A model generated the notes under the pieces. The model saw only the letters and a program-made list of their open reading frames with translations, was not told the DNA's origin and ran no database searches. Below, in pieces: positions 20,685-34,810 of a stretch of DNA of 64,000 bases; position 1 is the first letter of the stretch; each line of letters starts with the position of its first letter. The DNA comes from Canna indica (Eukaryota; Streptophyta; Magnoliopsida; Zingiberales; Cannaceae): assembly GCA_034359265.1 (NCBI GenBank), contig CP136895.1, forward strand, positions 2,978,501 to 3,042,500, given 5' to 3'. A program made the position numbers and the translations under genes.

Positions 20685-21782
20685 ACATATCACAACATAA
20701 TTATCACAACATTTAAACATAAATCATATAAATAGTAAGCTAATTTAAACAATGAAATCAATTATCTGAGCTAGTATCAATGACTATCGAGAGCTAGTAA
20801 AGACTATCAATTATCTGGGAAAAAAAATGACTTCTTTCATGCAAAGAATCAATAGGAGCAGGCGGTAGGTAACAATTACAAAACAAGCAAGAAAAATAGC
20901 TTCTTTCATGCAAAAATCAACAGTAAATAATTGCAGGCAGCAGGTAAGAAAAAAGTAAACAAAAAAACAAAAAAAAACTTAAGAATCAGATCAAGGGGCG
21001 TTCGGCGTCTGCGTTGCAGCGTCAGGAGAAGCAGATCGCGGCGTCGGGTCCGTCAGGAGAAGCAATCATCAGAGTAGATCATGACATTGGGTTCGTCGGG
21101 AGAAGTAGATCGAGGCGGTCGACTACTGTTGAGAGGCGTCGGGAGAAGCAGTCGTCGGAGCAGATCGCGGCGTCGGGCCCGTCGGGCCCGTCGAGAGAAG
21201 TAGATTGAGGCGACCGGTTGCTGTTGAGAGGTGTCGGGAGAAGCAATCGTCGGAGAAGTACATCGATTGGCGGTCGGCTCTGTTGAGAGGCAATCGGCTG
21301 TTGTTGAGAGGCGTCGAGATTGAGCGACGGTCTCGAGAGAATCGGTCGTGTGATTGAGGAGCGGCGAGAGGGCGATCTAGTGAAAGGAGGGGCAGCGAGG
21401 CGGCGAGCGGGCTTGAGGGCAATCGAGCAAATGGCTGAGGCAGTGAGGCATCGGGTGACTGGGTGAATCAGGTGAATTAAAATAATGTATTATTAATTTA
21501 TTTATATTATATAATGGGTTAGGAATTAGGGTATAAGTAAAAAGACATAATTATCCCTATATAAGTATATATTAGATAATATGAAGGGTATTTAAGTAAT
21601 TTTACCCTTAACGGGTTTGGGACGGGTTTTAGACTAAAATCCTGGACCCGTCCCAAACCCTACAGGGTTTTTACCTCAAAATCCTATACCCGTCCCACGA
21701 CCCAACGGGCAAAACCCGCTAATGACCTATCAGGGTCTGGGATGGGTAAATACCCATTTATACAAACCCATTGCCATCCCTA
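20463..21782. mobile_element. Non-autonomous hAT element, unit 2
   Basis: Target duplication TTGTTGCC is perfect on both sides. It is 20 bp shorter than in unit 1, all in the TA tract. Confidence 0.88.
20640..20681. repeat. (TA)n microsatellite, unit 2
   Basis: About 20 TA repeats. Confidence 0.95.
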
Positions 21783-22749
21783 TTGTTGCCAGCAGTCCTA
21801 AATTGCATATAAAACCAATTGCATATTAATACCACATATAAAACCAATTGCATATTAAAACCAATTGCAGTCGTAATTCCACAAGAAGACAATTCCTAAA
21901 TTGCATATAAAACCAATTGTTGCCAGCAGTCGTGAAATCGAATGCGTCTCATCTCCTGACCCACATAGGCACATAGCAGGTGCGCACAGTCCTTTCTTTT
22001 GAATGATCAAATAAAGATTAGACAATTTTTTTGCCAGAGGTAGGAGTGAGCCATCAATAAATTTTTAAATCTATCTATTAATATTGGTCTATCAAAATCA
22101 TTAATCATAAATTTCAATTTCAATTTTTTTGATTTAATTAATCAATATTTTTTTTAATATATTGAAACTACTTCAAAATAAAAGATACAAATTAAACATA
22201 ATACTCATAAATAAAAAAATTAAAGAAGAATAATATCTTTACAAACAATCGCAAGAATAAGATATTTTCATTATGAAATTCAAATATTTATTTAATAAAA
22301 ATATGTATTATAATATTTTAGAGATCCCCTTTATATCATAATATTTATTCATATTTAAAAAATATATATGATTGGTCAAATTTTGAAGAATGAAATATAA
22401 TTTAAATATACTTTAATATATTATTTTATATAAGTTTTAGAGAAAAAAATATTTTAAAAAAATTAGGAGCATAAAAATTAAAATATTATATATAAATCGA
22501 TTAATCATTATTTAACAATTAATCAGTACTCAAAAATTAAAAATTTAGAAAATAAAAATAGAAATTGAAACTATCGGATCGATTAATCTAAATATTCAAT
22601 TCGATTTCGAACCAATTTTTTAATTAACCATTCAAAAAAATATATCTACATATGCTACAGTAAAAGGAACTTGTTGAAAGAGCTTTGTTGAAATAGAAAT
22701 AATTAAATAACAATTAAGTAAAGAAAAAACAAATATGGGTCCTCGGTGA

Positions 22750-22899
22750 ATTCAAAGAGCTTTGTTGAAGTACGTATTTAACGATGGTCATGAAATGATC
22801 AACTTGTTGAAAAACCGTGGCTACATCATTGGTGATGCAGAGTCGGTGACAATAAACGGAACCATGGGTGATGATATTATCACCTACATTTATTACTAG
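22750..22899 (+). pseudogene. Unidentified exon-like fragment, unit 2
   Basis: Same frame (NDGHEMINLLKNRGY) ending at TAG; identical to unit 1 as far as I could compare. Confidence 0.35.
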
Positions 22900-23767
22900 C
22901 GTGACATTCTATTAGATAACACATTAGCATGTCATTATCAAACACGGTGCATTGTGATAGTTTTGACTGTCATTGAATAGCTTCGCCGACGATCTAGCGA
23001 CAAGTTTAGCTACTTGTAAACCTATTTATTCTAGTGGTATTTTCACATTTTGCATATTTCATGTGAACCAAATATATATATGTGTGTACCATATTTCCCA
23101 AGAAGTTAGACTATATGCAAAACTTCATGTTACACTACTAGAATTATGAGTATCAGCAACGGCTGATGCCGTTGCTGAGTCGTTGCTGAAGAGCATCAGC
23201 AACGGCCGAGCCGTTGCAATAGAGCCGTGACAGAAAGTCGCTTTGCTGATGACTATCAGCAACGGCCGCTCGGGCCGTCGCTAAAAATATTATCAGCAAC
23301 GGCCGCTCGAGCCGTCGCTAAAAATATTATCAGCAACGGACACGAAGCCGTTGCTGATAACATTAATAGCAACGGACACGGCGTCGTTGCTGATAACATT
23401 AATAGCAACGACCGCTGAGCCCGTAGCAAAGCCGTTAGTAAAAGCCCGTCGCTAAGCCGTTGCTGTAGGTCATCAGCAACGGCTTTCGATAAACTTTTAG
23501 CAACGGCTTTCCCACGGACGGCCGTGGGAAAGCCGTTGCTGATGATGCGTACCTGGTAACAGAAATATTAAAAAATTCTAATTTCCATTGATACATTCAT
23601 TATCTGATACATAACTCACACACTCATACACTCATACACACATTCATTCACATCACAAACACACCAAAATATACATCAAAACAATTATATTTATATTGAT
23701 AATATTATCCACGATACAATTCAAATGCAAAATTAAAATATCAATATCCAAACGAAAAATCTCACGA

Positions 23768-25282
23768 TCACGATGGAGGATGGTCTGGATCATATGGCGG
23801 GGTCTGGAGTGCTTGCGTGTACACCGGCGTGGACTGACTCGAGGACGATGGATTAGATGATGCCGAAGAGATGCCTGCTTCGGGATGACCTGACATGTTG
23901 CGTAGCATAGCATGCATCTCCTCCATCATCTGACTCTGACGCGCGACCGTCTCCTCTAGAGTTCTTATTCTACTATTATGATCATAACTGGATCTAGATG
24001 TAGACGGCCGCTCACCAGCGACCGGAGGGGTCGGTGCCCCAAGTGGCCCTAGTACGGCCCGCGCATGACCACTATCTACAAAGCCATATACGCGGCCATG
24101 CTCCCAGCCACCTGCGGCCTCGACCCACGATGCTGCGTCAAAGTCATCGGGGGTACCCCCGCGCTGCACCACCGTCTGGCTGTAGGTCTCCTACTCGAGT
24201 TTGATTTTTTGTTTAATATTTATCATAAAACTTAAATTATAAATATATAATAAATAATTTAAACAAATATATAATTACCATAATGTGTGCAGCGCGGTTG
24301 TCGATGTACTCCCCCGTCCCATATGCTCGACGGTGAGTCCGCTCAAACACCGCCATCGGGGAGGGTCGCTGGACACTCCCGTCATCCGACACCGTCGTCT
24401 ACATTTACAAAACAAATACATTAATTAGTACACATAATAACAAATAAAATATATAATTAAAAGATATACTTACCATACGGTTCGCGTGCACTGCAAATGC
24501 AACAGAACCGCCGGTGTGACGCGCTGCTCCCTCCGACATGCGATTTCTAGCCGCATTCCGGGAAACCTCCTTCCATCGATCCGTCGACCATATCCCCACG
24601 AGCTGGTCCCATATATCCGGAGTAATCCAACTGGGGCCGTATCCCTGAGTCTCCGCGATGTTAGTGGTCTCAGCTCGGGCCATCGCCTGGGACCGAGCCT
24701 GCCCCAGCTGCCCGTTGTACCTTGCCCGGGAAATAGCCTCCCAGGCAACGTAAATGAAGGGCCTCTGGTCCTCGGCCCATGTATAGCGAGCCTGCAAAAT
24801 AATAATATCAGTACCAATATTAATATATCATCATGCATGTAAAAAATAATAATAATACGTGCATCAAACTCGCGCCATAACATGTCGACGTGCTCGTTAG
24901 GCACGTGAGACCACGTAGGCCATGCCCCGTGCATGTATCGTCGAATAGTAGAAGAAATGCTCCTCGGCACTTCTTCTTGCTCGAACTTGCACAACAAAAA
25001 TAAAATTTAATATTATATTATGATATAATGAATTTGTAATGATTCATAATTCATGATATATTACCGCTCCCCAATCACGCTAATCAATCTACGTGACTCT
25101 GTGGCTGGTGGAGGCTGCCACCTGTTCGGCCCGCGTGGCCGCCTGCGTCTGGATGTACTAGCCTCGGCAGTCTCATCCTCATGAGGATCAGCAACAGGAG
25201 GATCAGCAGCATGAGTAAGTGCTGGAGTCTCACCGATCGGAGACTCCGAAGCTCTCCTGCGTCGATAACCACGACCAGACAT
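23768..25282 (-). CDS. CACTA TNP1-like gene, unit 2
   Basis: Exons by analogy with unit 1: 25282-25065, 24985-24859, 24791-24474, 24398-24279 and 24190-23768. All GT and AG borders are as in unit 1, including the exon 2 frame problem. Confidence 0.72.
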
Positions 25283-25359
25283 ATCTATCGAACAAACATA
25301 TAATCAGATTATTGTATAAATAGTAGAGATATATTTAATAAAATATATATACTTTACAA

Positions 25360-25998
25360 TTATTCCTCATCATCTGAATAATAGTCTTCGAATTTTTCTT
25401 CTTCTTCCTCTTCTTCATCTTCTTCATCTCCAGCTTCCTCAATTTCATGATCGTCATCATCAGCATATTCAACTTCTAATTGAATTGACGTTGTGTCTGC
25501 ATCCTCGAGTATTGGAATAATACGATCCACAGCAGGAAGATCATCTTCTTGATAGAAACCAGGAGGATCATTTTCTCCTACTATCGGATCAATTTTTCCT
25601 CTACTTTTTGTCTTACAGACTACACGCCAATCTGCTCTATCTTTATTTTGAGCCGGATACTTCGCGTAATATACTTGTTCGGCTTGTGATGCCAATATAA
25701 AAGGCTCATTTGCTGCCAATTTCGATTTATAATTAACCTCAACAAGTTTGTATTTTGGATGAACTTTCATGCCCCTTTCTGTTGTATCGAACCAATGACA
25801 TCTAAATAGGATCACTGATTTCAAGCCGAAGTAGTGCAACTCTATCACTTCTTCCACCAGTCCATAAAAATCCTTATCACATTCAACATAGGTTGTCCCT
25901 TTCACGCAGACCCCAGCATTCATCGTCTTCTTTGTAAATGCATATTCAACCGTGTGAAATTTATACCCGTTAACAAAATATCCGCTATAGCACGACAC
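25360..25998 (-). pseudogene. CACTA DUF4216 piece, unit 2
   Basis: The 212-codon frame encodes the same protein as in unit 1. Confidence 0.8.
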
Positions 25999-26044
25999 AA
26001 GTCGTGACGGTCCACTAACAAACTCAAATATTCTTTCATCTATT

Positions 26045-27460
26045 TCAGCTCTGTGATCTTTGTTGTAAGTCTGAATTGAAGTTTTGCTGTATCATATGGC
26101 AGTTGAAGGTCCACAAGACCACGACCTTTAAATTGAAGTTTTGCTTCCGATGACAATCATAAGTGACAGCTCCCTCAGTCCACAATGTTTTCAATTCATC
26201 TATCAAGGGTTTGAGAAATATGTCAATTTCTTTTCGCGGACCCTTAGGACCCGGAATAATCATCGAAAGATAAATAAATTCATCTTTCATGCACATTGAC
26301 GGTGGCAAATTATAAACTGTCAGCAGCACTGGCCAAACTGAATAAGGAGTTGCAGAATGTCCAAACGGATTAAAACCATCTGTGCACAATCCCAATCTGA
26401 TATTTCTAGTATCCCTAGCAAATGAAGGATAACATGTATCCAAATGTTTCCATGCATCACTGTCAGATGGATGAGTCATTACTGTATCATCACGACTTCT
26501 TGCATGCCAACTCATGTAGGGGGCTGTCTTTTCCGACATGAATAATCTTTGAAGCCTCGGTGTTAGTGGAAAATACCGAAGCACCTTAAACGGGATATTT
26601 TTCTGTCGGACCGATTTCTTCTCCTTGTAACGAGGGTGTTGACATACAGGGCATTTATCCAACTGCACATTTTCTTTATAATATAAAATGCAGTTATTTT
26701 GGCACGCGTGTATTTTTTCGTACCCAAGCCCCAATTTTCTCATTAGCTTTTTAGTCTTATAAAAAGTAGGCTCAAACTTATTATCAGTAGGCAGCATTCC
26801 AATAATCAATCCAGCAATCCGATCATACGCAACTCCGCTGATATTACAATCGACCTTGATGTTTAAGAGCTGTGTCATTGCTGAAAACCTAGTGTATTTA
26901 GGAAAATTCTCATACAAAGGTTCATCGGCAGCTTTCAACATCTCGTAAAATTCTGCGGCTTCTTTATTCGATAATTCAATCTCTACCGCAGCCCCTACTT
27001 CTGTGATATCAACTGCTGTAGTATCTGGTGGGACTGATGTCTGAAGAACTGGCCGATCAACATTATCATTCAGGTGGAATTGACCCCCAAGACTATCAAG
27101 TATTATAGTTCTATAGGGATTAGATTGACTGGATGAAGAAGCACCAGCAGAGGAAGATTCACCATATGTCTGAACGACAGGATTGCTCGACGTCCCGACT
27201 TCGCGTGACTCCCCGTGACAAGTCCATAGAAAATATCTTGGTGCAAATCCTTTGCTATATAGATGCAAAGTGTCAGTCTCCCGATCCAAAAATCGTCCAT
27301 TTGAACAAATGCGGCACGGACATCGAATTTGATCACCCATGCTAACGAATTTCCGATTTGAATAGGCGAAATTTAGGAAGTACGTTACGCCTAATCGAAA
27401 CTCATTCGTTAAAGCTCCACGATCAAGACGTCGGTACATCCAACTTCGATCAGCCGACAT
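26045..27460 (-). pseudogene. Truncated TNP2 transposase, unit 2
   Basis: Same truncation after VLWTFN. The codon at 26668 is GTG (Val) where unit 1 has ATG (Met). Confidence 0.88.
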
Positions 27461-27534
27461 GATTCTGTCAATCAATGACAATTTCTTTGGTTAATGTATT
27501 TAGGTGAGATTGTCCTATTCCATTCGGGATTTAT

Positions 27535-27724
27535 GTTATTTGAACTGCACTTACGTTTTTATTTTAACTGTTAACTAATTATTCTAAATTTCGGCAGGAT
27601 CTCCCTATAGTTCTCCGAATACGCATATCATCTGGGCGCGTATCGGAGAACAAGAGAGATGTTGCCGAAATTTAGAATAATTAGATAACAATTAAAATAA
27701 AAACGCAAGTGCAGTACAAATAAC
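27535..27724. repeat. 190-bp foldback, unit 2
   Basis: Arms and loop are as in unit 1. Confidence 0.85.
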
Positions 27725-27932
27725 TATATTCCCAAATTGTCCAATCAGGGACAATTCAAGAATTGTACATCGTATAAAAGATAATCTACTTCTTTTACAC
27801 GAACATACAATCCCCGAACGGATCTAAGGTTTTGCTAAATCATATCCAACTCGTCGATGCGTACGTGAAACATATGAACTCGTCGGATGCATGATTATTT
27901 TCTAAATGTTTCGAGACCGTTCAAGTCCATAT

Positions 27933-28178
27933 TGGACGATTCCGGCGCGCGTCCGAAGTGGACGATTCCGGCGCGCGTCCGAAGTGGACGATACCGGCGC
28001 GCGTCCAAAGTGGACGATTCCTGCGCGCGTCCGAATTGGACGATTCCGGCGCGCGTCCGAAGTGGACGATTCCGGCGCGCGTCCGAATTGGACGATTCCG
28101 ACGCGCGTCCGAAGTGGACGATTCCGGCGTGAGTCCGAATTGGACGATTCCGGCGCGCGTCCGAAGTGGATAATTCCG
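27933..28178. repeat. 26-bp minisatellite, unit 2
   Basis: Nine copies and a partial, with the same internal variants in the same order as unit 1, so copy number has not changed since duplication. Confidence 0.95.
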
Positions 28179-28318
28179 AAATTAATCTAAACCCTAAAAA
28201 TTATTCTAACAAATTAAACAACTAATCTAAATAATTAATCTAAATAATTAATTAACAATTAAAAAACAATTAAAAAACAATTAAAAAGCAATAATAAAAT
28301 ATTATTAAACTACAAATT

Positions 28319-28453
28319 CCGGCGCCGGAGTCAGGTGGACTCCGGCGCCGGCGTACACTGGCCGGACACACTGTCCGGCCAATGTACAAGGACCGGCGGC
28401 GGCCATCGGCCGACCGCCGCCGGCCGAAACCCTATTTTTAGGGTTTCGGTCGG
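28319..28453. promoter_or_regulatory. Four stem-loops, CACTA 5' region, unit 2
   Basis: All four stems are retained; the spacer between stems 1 and 2 is 6 bp shorter than in unit 1. Confidence 0.8.
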
Positions 28454-28922
28454 ATTTTCTACCGGCCGCAACGGGAAGAGACGGCAGCCGGAGGACACAT
28501 ACCTTACAGTGTCGGCAGCAGCGGGAGGAGTCGTCGGCGTCGTCGGCAGCAGCGGCAGCGGCGGCGAGAGGTGAGGAGAGGAGCGGCGGCGGCAGCAGCG
28601 GGAGGAAGAAGGGGGCGGGCGCGATGCGTGCCCTATATTAACTTATCAGCAACGGCTCACTCGCCCGTTAGAAAGCCGTTGCTGATAAGTTATCATCAGC
28701 AACGGCTCACTTGTCCGTTAGTAAGCCGTTGCTAATAAGTTATCATAAGCAACGGCTCACTTGTCCGTTAGAAAGCCGTTGCTAATAATTAACATTACCA
28801 GCAACGGCTCGCATGTCCGTTAGAAAGCCGTTGCAGATACAACATATTTGCAACGGCTCGAGCGGCCGTATGAATGCCGTTGCTGATAGCCGTTGCTGAA
28901 GATCAAGTTTCTAGTAGTGTTA

Positions 28923-29751
28923 ACCTAATGCCCACCCTAAGAAACTAGTCATTGTTATGCCTTAAAGGGCCGTTTGGTATAATACTAAGTTACTAACATG
29001 TATAGTACTAATTTGTATTGTATTATTATACAATGTTTGATGCAGACATGTACTATAGCCTGTAGTGTACTATTATTATTATATGCAAGTGCCAAAACCT
29101 TATAATCATGTATGTAATCATCATCATTCTTTGATCCATATCTATTCATTAAGCAAAAGAAGAGTATTAAAAAATAATCAATTAAAGTAACATCATGGGA
29201 GATATTCAAAGACAAACCGGTGAGCAAACAATATTTCTATTCAATCAATTCTTTTTGCTATATATATTACTAGCAGCTAGTAATGCTTAATTAACCTCTG
29301 TGAATGTTCCATCATTATTCTCATAATTAGCTTAGACTATTATCTTCAATGCTTCTGAATAATTCATAAACAAAATGCCTTGACCCGTACGTATGGTTAG
29401 AACTATAGTTACCAGAATATCAGATTAATACTTATTCTGGTAATGCAATGGTGAGTAGAACATCCTAGGAATGTTTTATGTTGCTGATAGCTCCTAGGAA
29501 TGTTTTTGTCTTTAAAACTGATTAAATCCACTACTTTACTGATTCCAAATTATTGGTGACAATAATTCATAGGCTTTTATAATTTGATGGTGATGGCACA
29601 TGTTTGTGTCTGACCTGCAAAACCAAAATTATTGGTGAAGACTATTAACAGCTACCATCACCCCTCCTTTCCTACTAATCCTTATCCTCCATTCCCATTC
29701 CCATTCCCATTTGCTTTGCCTTTGCCACCAGAATAAAGCTTCTTTCCCACC
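28923..29751 (+). promoter_or_regulatory. NLR upstream region, unit 2
   Basis: Same W-box core (TTGACC, 29380-29385), hairpin (29409-29443) and MITE-like pieces as before copy 1. Confidence 0.45.
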
Positions 29752-32427
29752 ATGTGTGCCCAAATTTCCATCGACGTTGGCAGAATCCTTGAGAGGATAT
29801 GGGATGCTACGGCAGGTCAACTCAACTACCTCCGACGGCCTCGACCTCGCATCAAAGAGTTGCACAAGGCTGCGGATGAATTAAGAGCCAAGTTGCAAGA
29901 TGTTAACAACACAATCGATCAGGCTCAACGCGAGGGACGAACCCAGACCAACGAAGCGCAAGATTGGAAGACGAAGGTGGAGGCGTTACAAAGGGAAGTG
30001 ACTGCCATGCAAGATGATTATAGTCATAAAAGGCAGTATTGCCTTGGAGGCTGCTCATGGAATTGCTTTTGCATCAACCGAAGAGCCGCCAAGAAGCTCG
30101 ATGAGATCAATAAGTTGATCAACAAATTCGGCACAATTCAACCTACCACATGGCGGCCCCCACCACCAAATGTTCACCTCCCTATCTCAGAGACGTCAAT
30201 AAAGGGGACAAATTCATATGTGAAGGAGATTTTGCATTACATCACCGACGAAAATATTAGCACCATCGGCATCCACGGTACGGGCGGAATTGGTAAGACA
30301 ACTCTCTTAAAGCGCATCAACAATCTCCCAAAGATGTCCTCTATGTTTGATCATGTCATCTGGGTTGTCGCCTCTAAAGATTGCAAACTGGAGAAGCTTC
30401 AACTGGACATAGCAAAGAGATTGAAGCTGACTCTGGAGGAGAAAGACAACAGCGAAGCTAATGCTAGTAAGCTCTTTGACTTCCTTAGGAACAAGAGCTG
30501 CTTATTGCTCCTCGATGACATTTGGGAGCATCAGGATCTTCAGTTGTTGGGGATGACAAATTCTGCGCTTGAACATAGCCAACAACTAAAACGTAAAGTG
30601 GTGGTGTTCACAACTCGGAGCGAGCAAGTATGTGGTGAAGTGAGGGCTGAGAAGAGGATCCAAGTCAAATGCTTGGGTCCAAATGAAGCATGGGAGCTAT
30701 TCCAAAAGAATGTAGGCGGAGATGTCATCAACTCAGATGTTGGAATTTACCATATCGCCAAACAAATTGCCCAAGAATGTGCCGGTCTTCCGCTTGCTCT
30801 CGTCACCGTTGCTAGCGCCATGTCCGCGAAGAAATCTTGGGAGGCATGGAAATATGCCCTAACACAGCTTAAGAATGGCCAGATGTCAGAAATCTCAGGT
30901 AAGAAAGAAAAAGATCCTATGTATTATGCCTTTAAACTTAGCTATGAAAACTTGGAAGATGACAACATGAGAGCTCGCCTCTTATGCTGCTCTTTATGGC
31001 CCGAAGATTATTCCATCACCAAAGAAGAACTCATAGACTGCTGGATGGGCCTTGGCCTAATTGAAGAATTCAATATGATCCATGAAGCTTACAACAGGGG
31101 ATACTCGCATATTGATGCTTTGGTAGCTGCATCCTTATTAGAGCATAGCGATGGTTATGATAGTTACAATTCGGTGAAGATGCATGATGTCATTAGAGAT
31201 ATGGCATTGTGGATGGCCTCCGATTGTGGAAAGAGCAAATACAAGTGGATCGTAAGAGCTAGAGTTGGATTGACACAGGTGCCAAAAGAAGTGGAATGGA
31301 GAGAAACAGAGCGAGTATCACTCATGGATAACAACATTACCACATTACCCGAGCCAACTTTCATTTATCAAAAACTTTCAATGTTGATTCTACAACACAA
31401 CTTTAAGCTAAAAGATATTTATGGGAAGCTTTTCGAGTGCATGCCCGCTTTGACATACTTGGATCTCTCGTATACGGGAATAAGAGAGGTTCCAAAAGAG
31501 ATTGGCATGTTATCTGAGCTTCGGTACCTAAATTTAAATTATTCTGATATTAAAGCGTTGCCCAAAGAGTTGGGTATGCTCTCTAATAACTTGCAGTATT
31601 TGTTCTTAAGAAGTATACCACATCTTACATTCATACCCAAAGGAACAATATCCAACTTATCATCATTGAGATTGTTGGATTTATTTAGTAGTGATCAATA
31701 CAATGACTTGGGTGAGATAGAATGCTTACAAGGATGCCAAAAATTCATTGGAATTTCCATCAACACAATCGCCAACCTCCACCGCTTGTGCTCATTGCAA
31801 AATGTATATATTTTGAAGCTCAAACTAGAGGAAATGTCAGATTTAGCCACTTGGGACGAACTCATGGAGGGTCTCTTAAGGAGCCACAACACGAAGCAGT
31901 ACCTTGAGCAATTATCTATTTATAGGATCGAAATGGTCGAATTATTAATGCCTTGCTCTTTATCTAAAGAAGGATTTGACTATTTGAAGGAGCTTTTCCT
32001 TTTCAATCTCGAGAACCTAACAGAGATCATTTGGAAAGAAGTCAAGGCTGAAATATTGTTTCCCAATCTCCGCAAGCTTATAATTATTTTTTGTCCAAGG
32101 ATAAGGAATGTGACATGGATTATGCAATTACCATGCCTTAATTATTTGCTTGTATCATGTTGCAATGATATGAAAGAATTGATAAGTGATGCTGGAAGCT
32201 CCACTTCGTCGTCTTCTACCTTTGGTATCAAGATATTGGAATTGGATAATTTGCCAAACTTGAATTACATCACTCGGCAGCCGTTGAGTTTCCCCTACTT
32301 GGAGTTCATAAAGGTGACTGGTTGCAAGAAGTTCAAAAGGATTGCACCAATCGGAGTTGAAATATCTTTAGATATGAGCAAAGTAAAAGAGATTCGAAGT
32401 GAGAAAGATTGGTTGGACAATATGTAG
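29752..32427 (+). CDS. CC-NB-ARC-LRR immune receptor, copy 2
   Basis: The predicted 891-residue protein shows no difference from copy 1. Walker A, kinase-2, GLPLAL and MHD are intact and no stop or frameshift is present. The upstream 829 bp also matches copy 1, so expression control should be shared. Confidence 0.95.
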   Translation: MCAQISIDVGRILERIWDATAGQLNYLRRPRPRIKELHKAADELRAKLQDVNNTIDQAQREGRTQTNEAQDWKTKVEALQREVTAMQDDYSHKRQYCLGGCSWNCFCINRRAAKKLDEINKLINKFGTIQPTTWRPPPPNVHLPISETSIKGTNSYVKEILHYITDENISTIGIHGTGGIGKTTLLKRINNLPKMSSMFDHVIWVVASKDCKLEKLQLDIAKRLKLTLEEKDNSEANASKLFDFLRNKSCLLLLDDIWEHQDLQLLGMTNSALEHSQQLKRKVVVFTTRSEQVCGEVRAEKRIQVKCLGPNEAWELFQKNVGGDVINSDVGIYHIAKQIAQECAGLPLALVTVASAMSAKKSWEAWKYALTQLKNGQMSEISGKKEKDPMYYAFKLSYENLEDDNMRARLLCCSLWPEDYSITKEELIDCWMGLGLIEEFNMIHEAYNRGYSHIDALVAASLLEHSDGYDSYNSVKMHDVIRDMALWMASDCGKSKYKWIVRARVGLTQVPKEVEWRETERVSLMDNNITTLPEPTFIYQKLSMLILQHNFKLKDIYGKLFECMPALTYLDLSYTGIREVPKEIGMLSELRYLNLNYSDIKALPKELGMLSNNLQYLFLRSIPHLTFIPKGTISNLSSLRLLDLFSSDQYNDLGEIECLQGCQKFIGISINTIANLHRLCSLQNVYILKLKLEEMSDLATWDELMEGLLRSHNTKQYLEQLSIYRIEMVELLMPCSLSKEGFDYLKELFLFNLENLTEIIWKEVKAEILFPNLRKLIIIFCPRIRNVTWIMQLPCLNYLLVSCCNDMKELISDAGSSTSSSSTFGIKILELDNLPNLNYITRQPLSFPYLEFIKVTGCKKFKRIAPIGVEISLDMSKVKEIRSEKDWLDNM

Positions 32428-33678
32428 TTGAAGAAATTAGTGTTATATTAATGCTTTAAATATGCATGTGGCTTGTTTATTGTTTTCATGAAGAATAATT
32501 GAATAAATTATTATTACCCCTCTTGTAGTTGTAGCTCTCGTGGTTACATTTTAACAATGGAAGAGTTAATCAATAAGAGTTATAATATATAGCCTTCTAT
32601 TATTAATTTTGGCTCTCATTTTTTTTTATAAAAAAATTAAGTTGCTGAATATATATGGTCGATCAGAAATAATTAATTGCCATTGAATGCAGCAACTTGT
32701 TGTTGAGGCACTATATAATTTGGTAAAAAAAGGCACTATATAATTAACAATCTAATTGTTCATTGTCTTAATTAATTAGTCTCTTGCAAATACTTACTAT
32801 CAACTTTTAGGTTTTATTTTTTTTCTTTATTTTTTATAGGAATTAATGAATGACACCATTTGCGTGTGGTTTTGAAAGAGTGAATGAGAATTGGTACTGT
32901 TTGATAAATTTGATAAGGAGATCTCAGAGTATCCACTCTAATTAATTAATTAGTTAACAATATCACTACTAGTTAATTATTCCTCCATATATAATTAAAT
33001 TTCACCCAATTCTTAAATCAATCTTTTACATTCATGATTCTCTAAACTGTTTTTTAATCAATTATATATGTCTCATCATTAATGTTAATTGATCTCAATT
33101 TTGCTAATGCTTATTCTTATACTTTTAATTCAGCAATTTCTAGAATATAAAATTTTAAAATTCTCTAAAATTGAATATAATATTTGAAAATTTCAAAATT
33201 ATAATCAAATTCAAAAATACCTAAAATACCCCTATATTAAAATTGTTTAAAATTATCATTTTGATTATGAAAATACATCCTAAAATATCTAAAAAGTCAA
33301 AATAATTATAAATTATTGAATGTAATTTTTAATAATTTTTTTGAAATTTTAGAATATATTATTATGATTAAAATAGTCATTTAAATTTTTTGAAAGTGAT
33401 CATTTGATCATGAAAATGCATTTTAAAATTTTTAAAAATTTATTTAAAAAATCATCGACTAATTTTAGGGTTTCTTGTTTGGGGGAGAAACATGATTTTA
33501 ATTTTTGCCACAACTCACAATTAACAAACATATTGAGCCAATTAATTAACTATTCACGTACATAGACAAACCATTTCATTATAAATCCATGAAACGAATT
33601 GTAAATAAATATATATATATAATAGCAAACTATAATAAATAAATAAATAAATAAGATAAGATAAGATAATATGAAAAG

Positions 33679-33716
<38 letters not shown>

Positions 33717-34630
33717 TATAAATGAAAAATTATATATAAAAATATAATATAACATAATGAAATCTTCTCATGCAGTGCAGAGTATCACTCTAGCTTGAAT
33801 TCTCAATTAATTAACTTACAAACACCACTAATAGTTATTATTGCATAAACTTTATTTGTTTAATATCATATAATTCGTAGGGAGAAATGTTAATTTGGCA
33901 TCTTAAACGATTAAGCCTTAATTTCAATGTAACATATTTTTTATACTTTTGAAAAGTATAACTATATTATCACAATATCATAAATTATTGTGTAATATTA
34001 ATAAATTAGTTTTAAGAAGAATAATAACCTGTTTTCATAATTAAACTATATATTTCAAAATATTATTTAAATTAAAACACTAACTAGCCATGTCAGATCA
34101 CTTGACAAGATGGATGAGAAGTTCAAATTAGCTCAATCTGATTAATTAGGATACTATATTTTATTTAAACTAAAACATATTAATTAATTTGACAATATCG
34201 ATTTTGATAATCAAATGCTTAGTCTCAGTGCAGAATAAAAAAAACTCTAGTAGAAATTGATCGATTCTCGAAGGAAAGAAGTTAGAGTCTATAATTTTGG
34301 ATCTAGTTATATTATATATTTCTTGAAATATTTATTGGTGAAAGAAATCATACTCGAAATCCAAAACACAGACTAAGAACCAAACACGCGATGAAACTGC
34401 TCATAGTGCAATTTCAACGCAGGTTGATTGATCGACCATTAATAGGTTATCGACAAGCGACAGTAACGGCAAGTTGGTCGATCATGGGGTTTTGACGTTT
34501 GGGGATAATGGGGAGGTACGAGAAATTAGAGTGACATATCAGACATACAAATTTTACATTACTTCTCTACTTGCAATATGATCTTTCCCTCAATCCTACT
34601 ATGGTGCTCTTCCTCTTCTTTGTCGATCTA
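32428..34630. other. AT-rich NLR 3' flank, unit 2
   Basis: As in unit 1 but 6 bp shorter through the ATAAG and TA tracts (33651-33711). No gene is seen. Confidence 0.55.
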
Positions 34631-34810
34631 CCTAGTCATTGATGTTTCAGCTTTCGTCTATCGCTATTTTCTTATCTTCCCGCTCAAGAATGGATAGAAG
34701 ATCATCATCACATCATGAAACACTTAAAATATTGGTGGGCTTTATTGCTAGGATTTATTATCGGGGGGCAAATATAGTAATATATTAATATATATTGTCA
34801 TCCCTAGATG

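Larger units (their letters stand above)
23133..28919 (-). mobile_element. CACTA transposon, unit 2
   Basis: 5787 bp between TTA duplications at 23130-23132 and 28920-28922. It differs from unit 1 by one 6-bp GC repeat loss between the first two stem-loops and one transposase substitution. Confidence 0.95.
17332..34630. repeat. Tandem segmental duplication, unit 2
   Basis: Second head-to-tail copy, 17299 bp. It shares with units 3 and 4 the shorter GC stretch near 28345 and the C at 26668. It shares with unit 1 the absence of the 8-bp insertion before 22744 and the A at 19700. Confidence 0.97.
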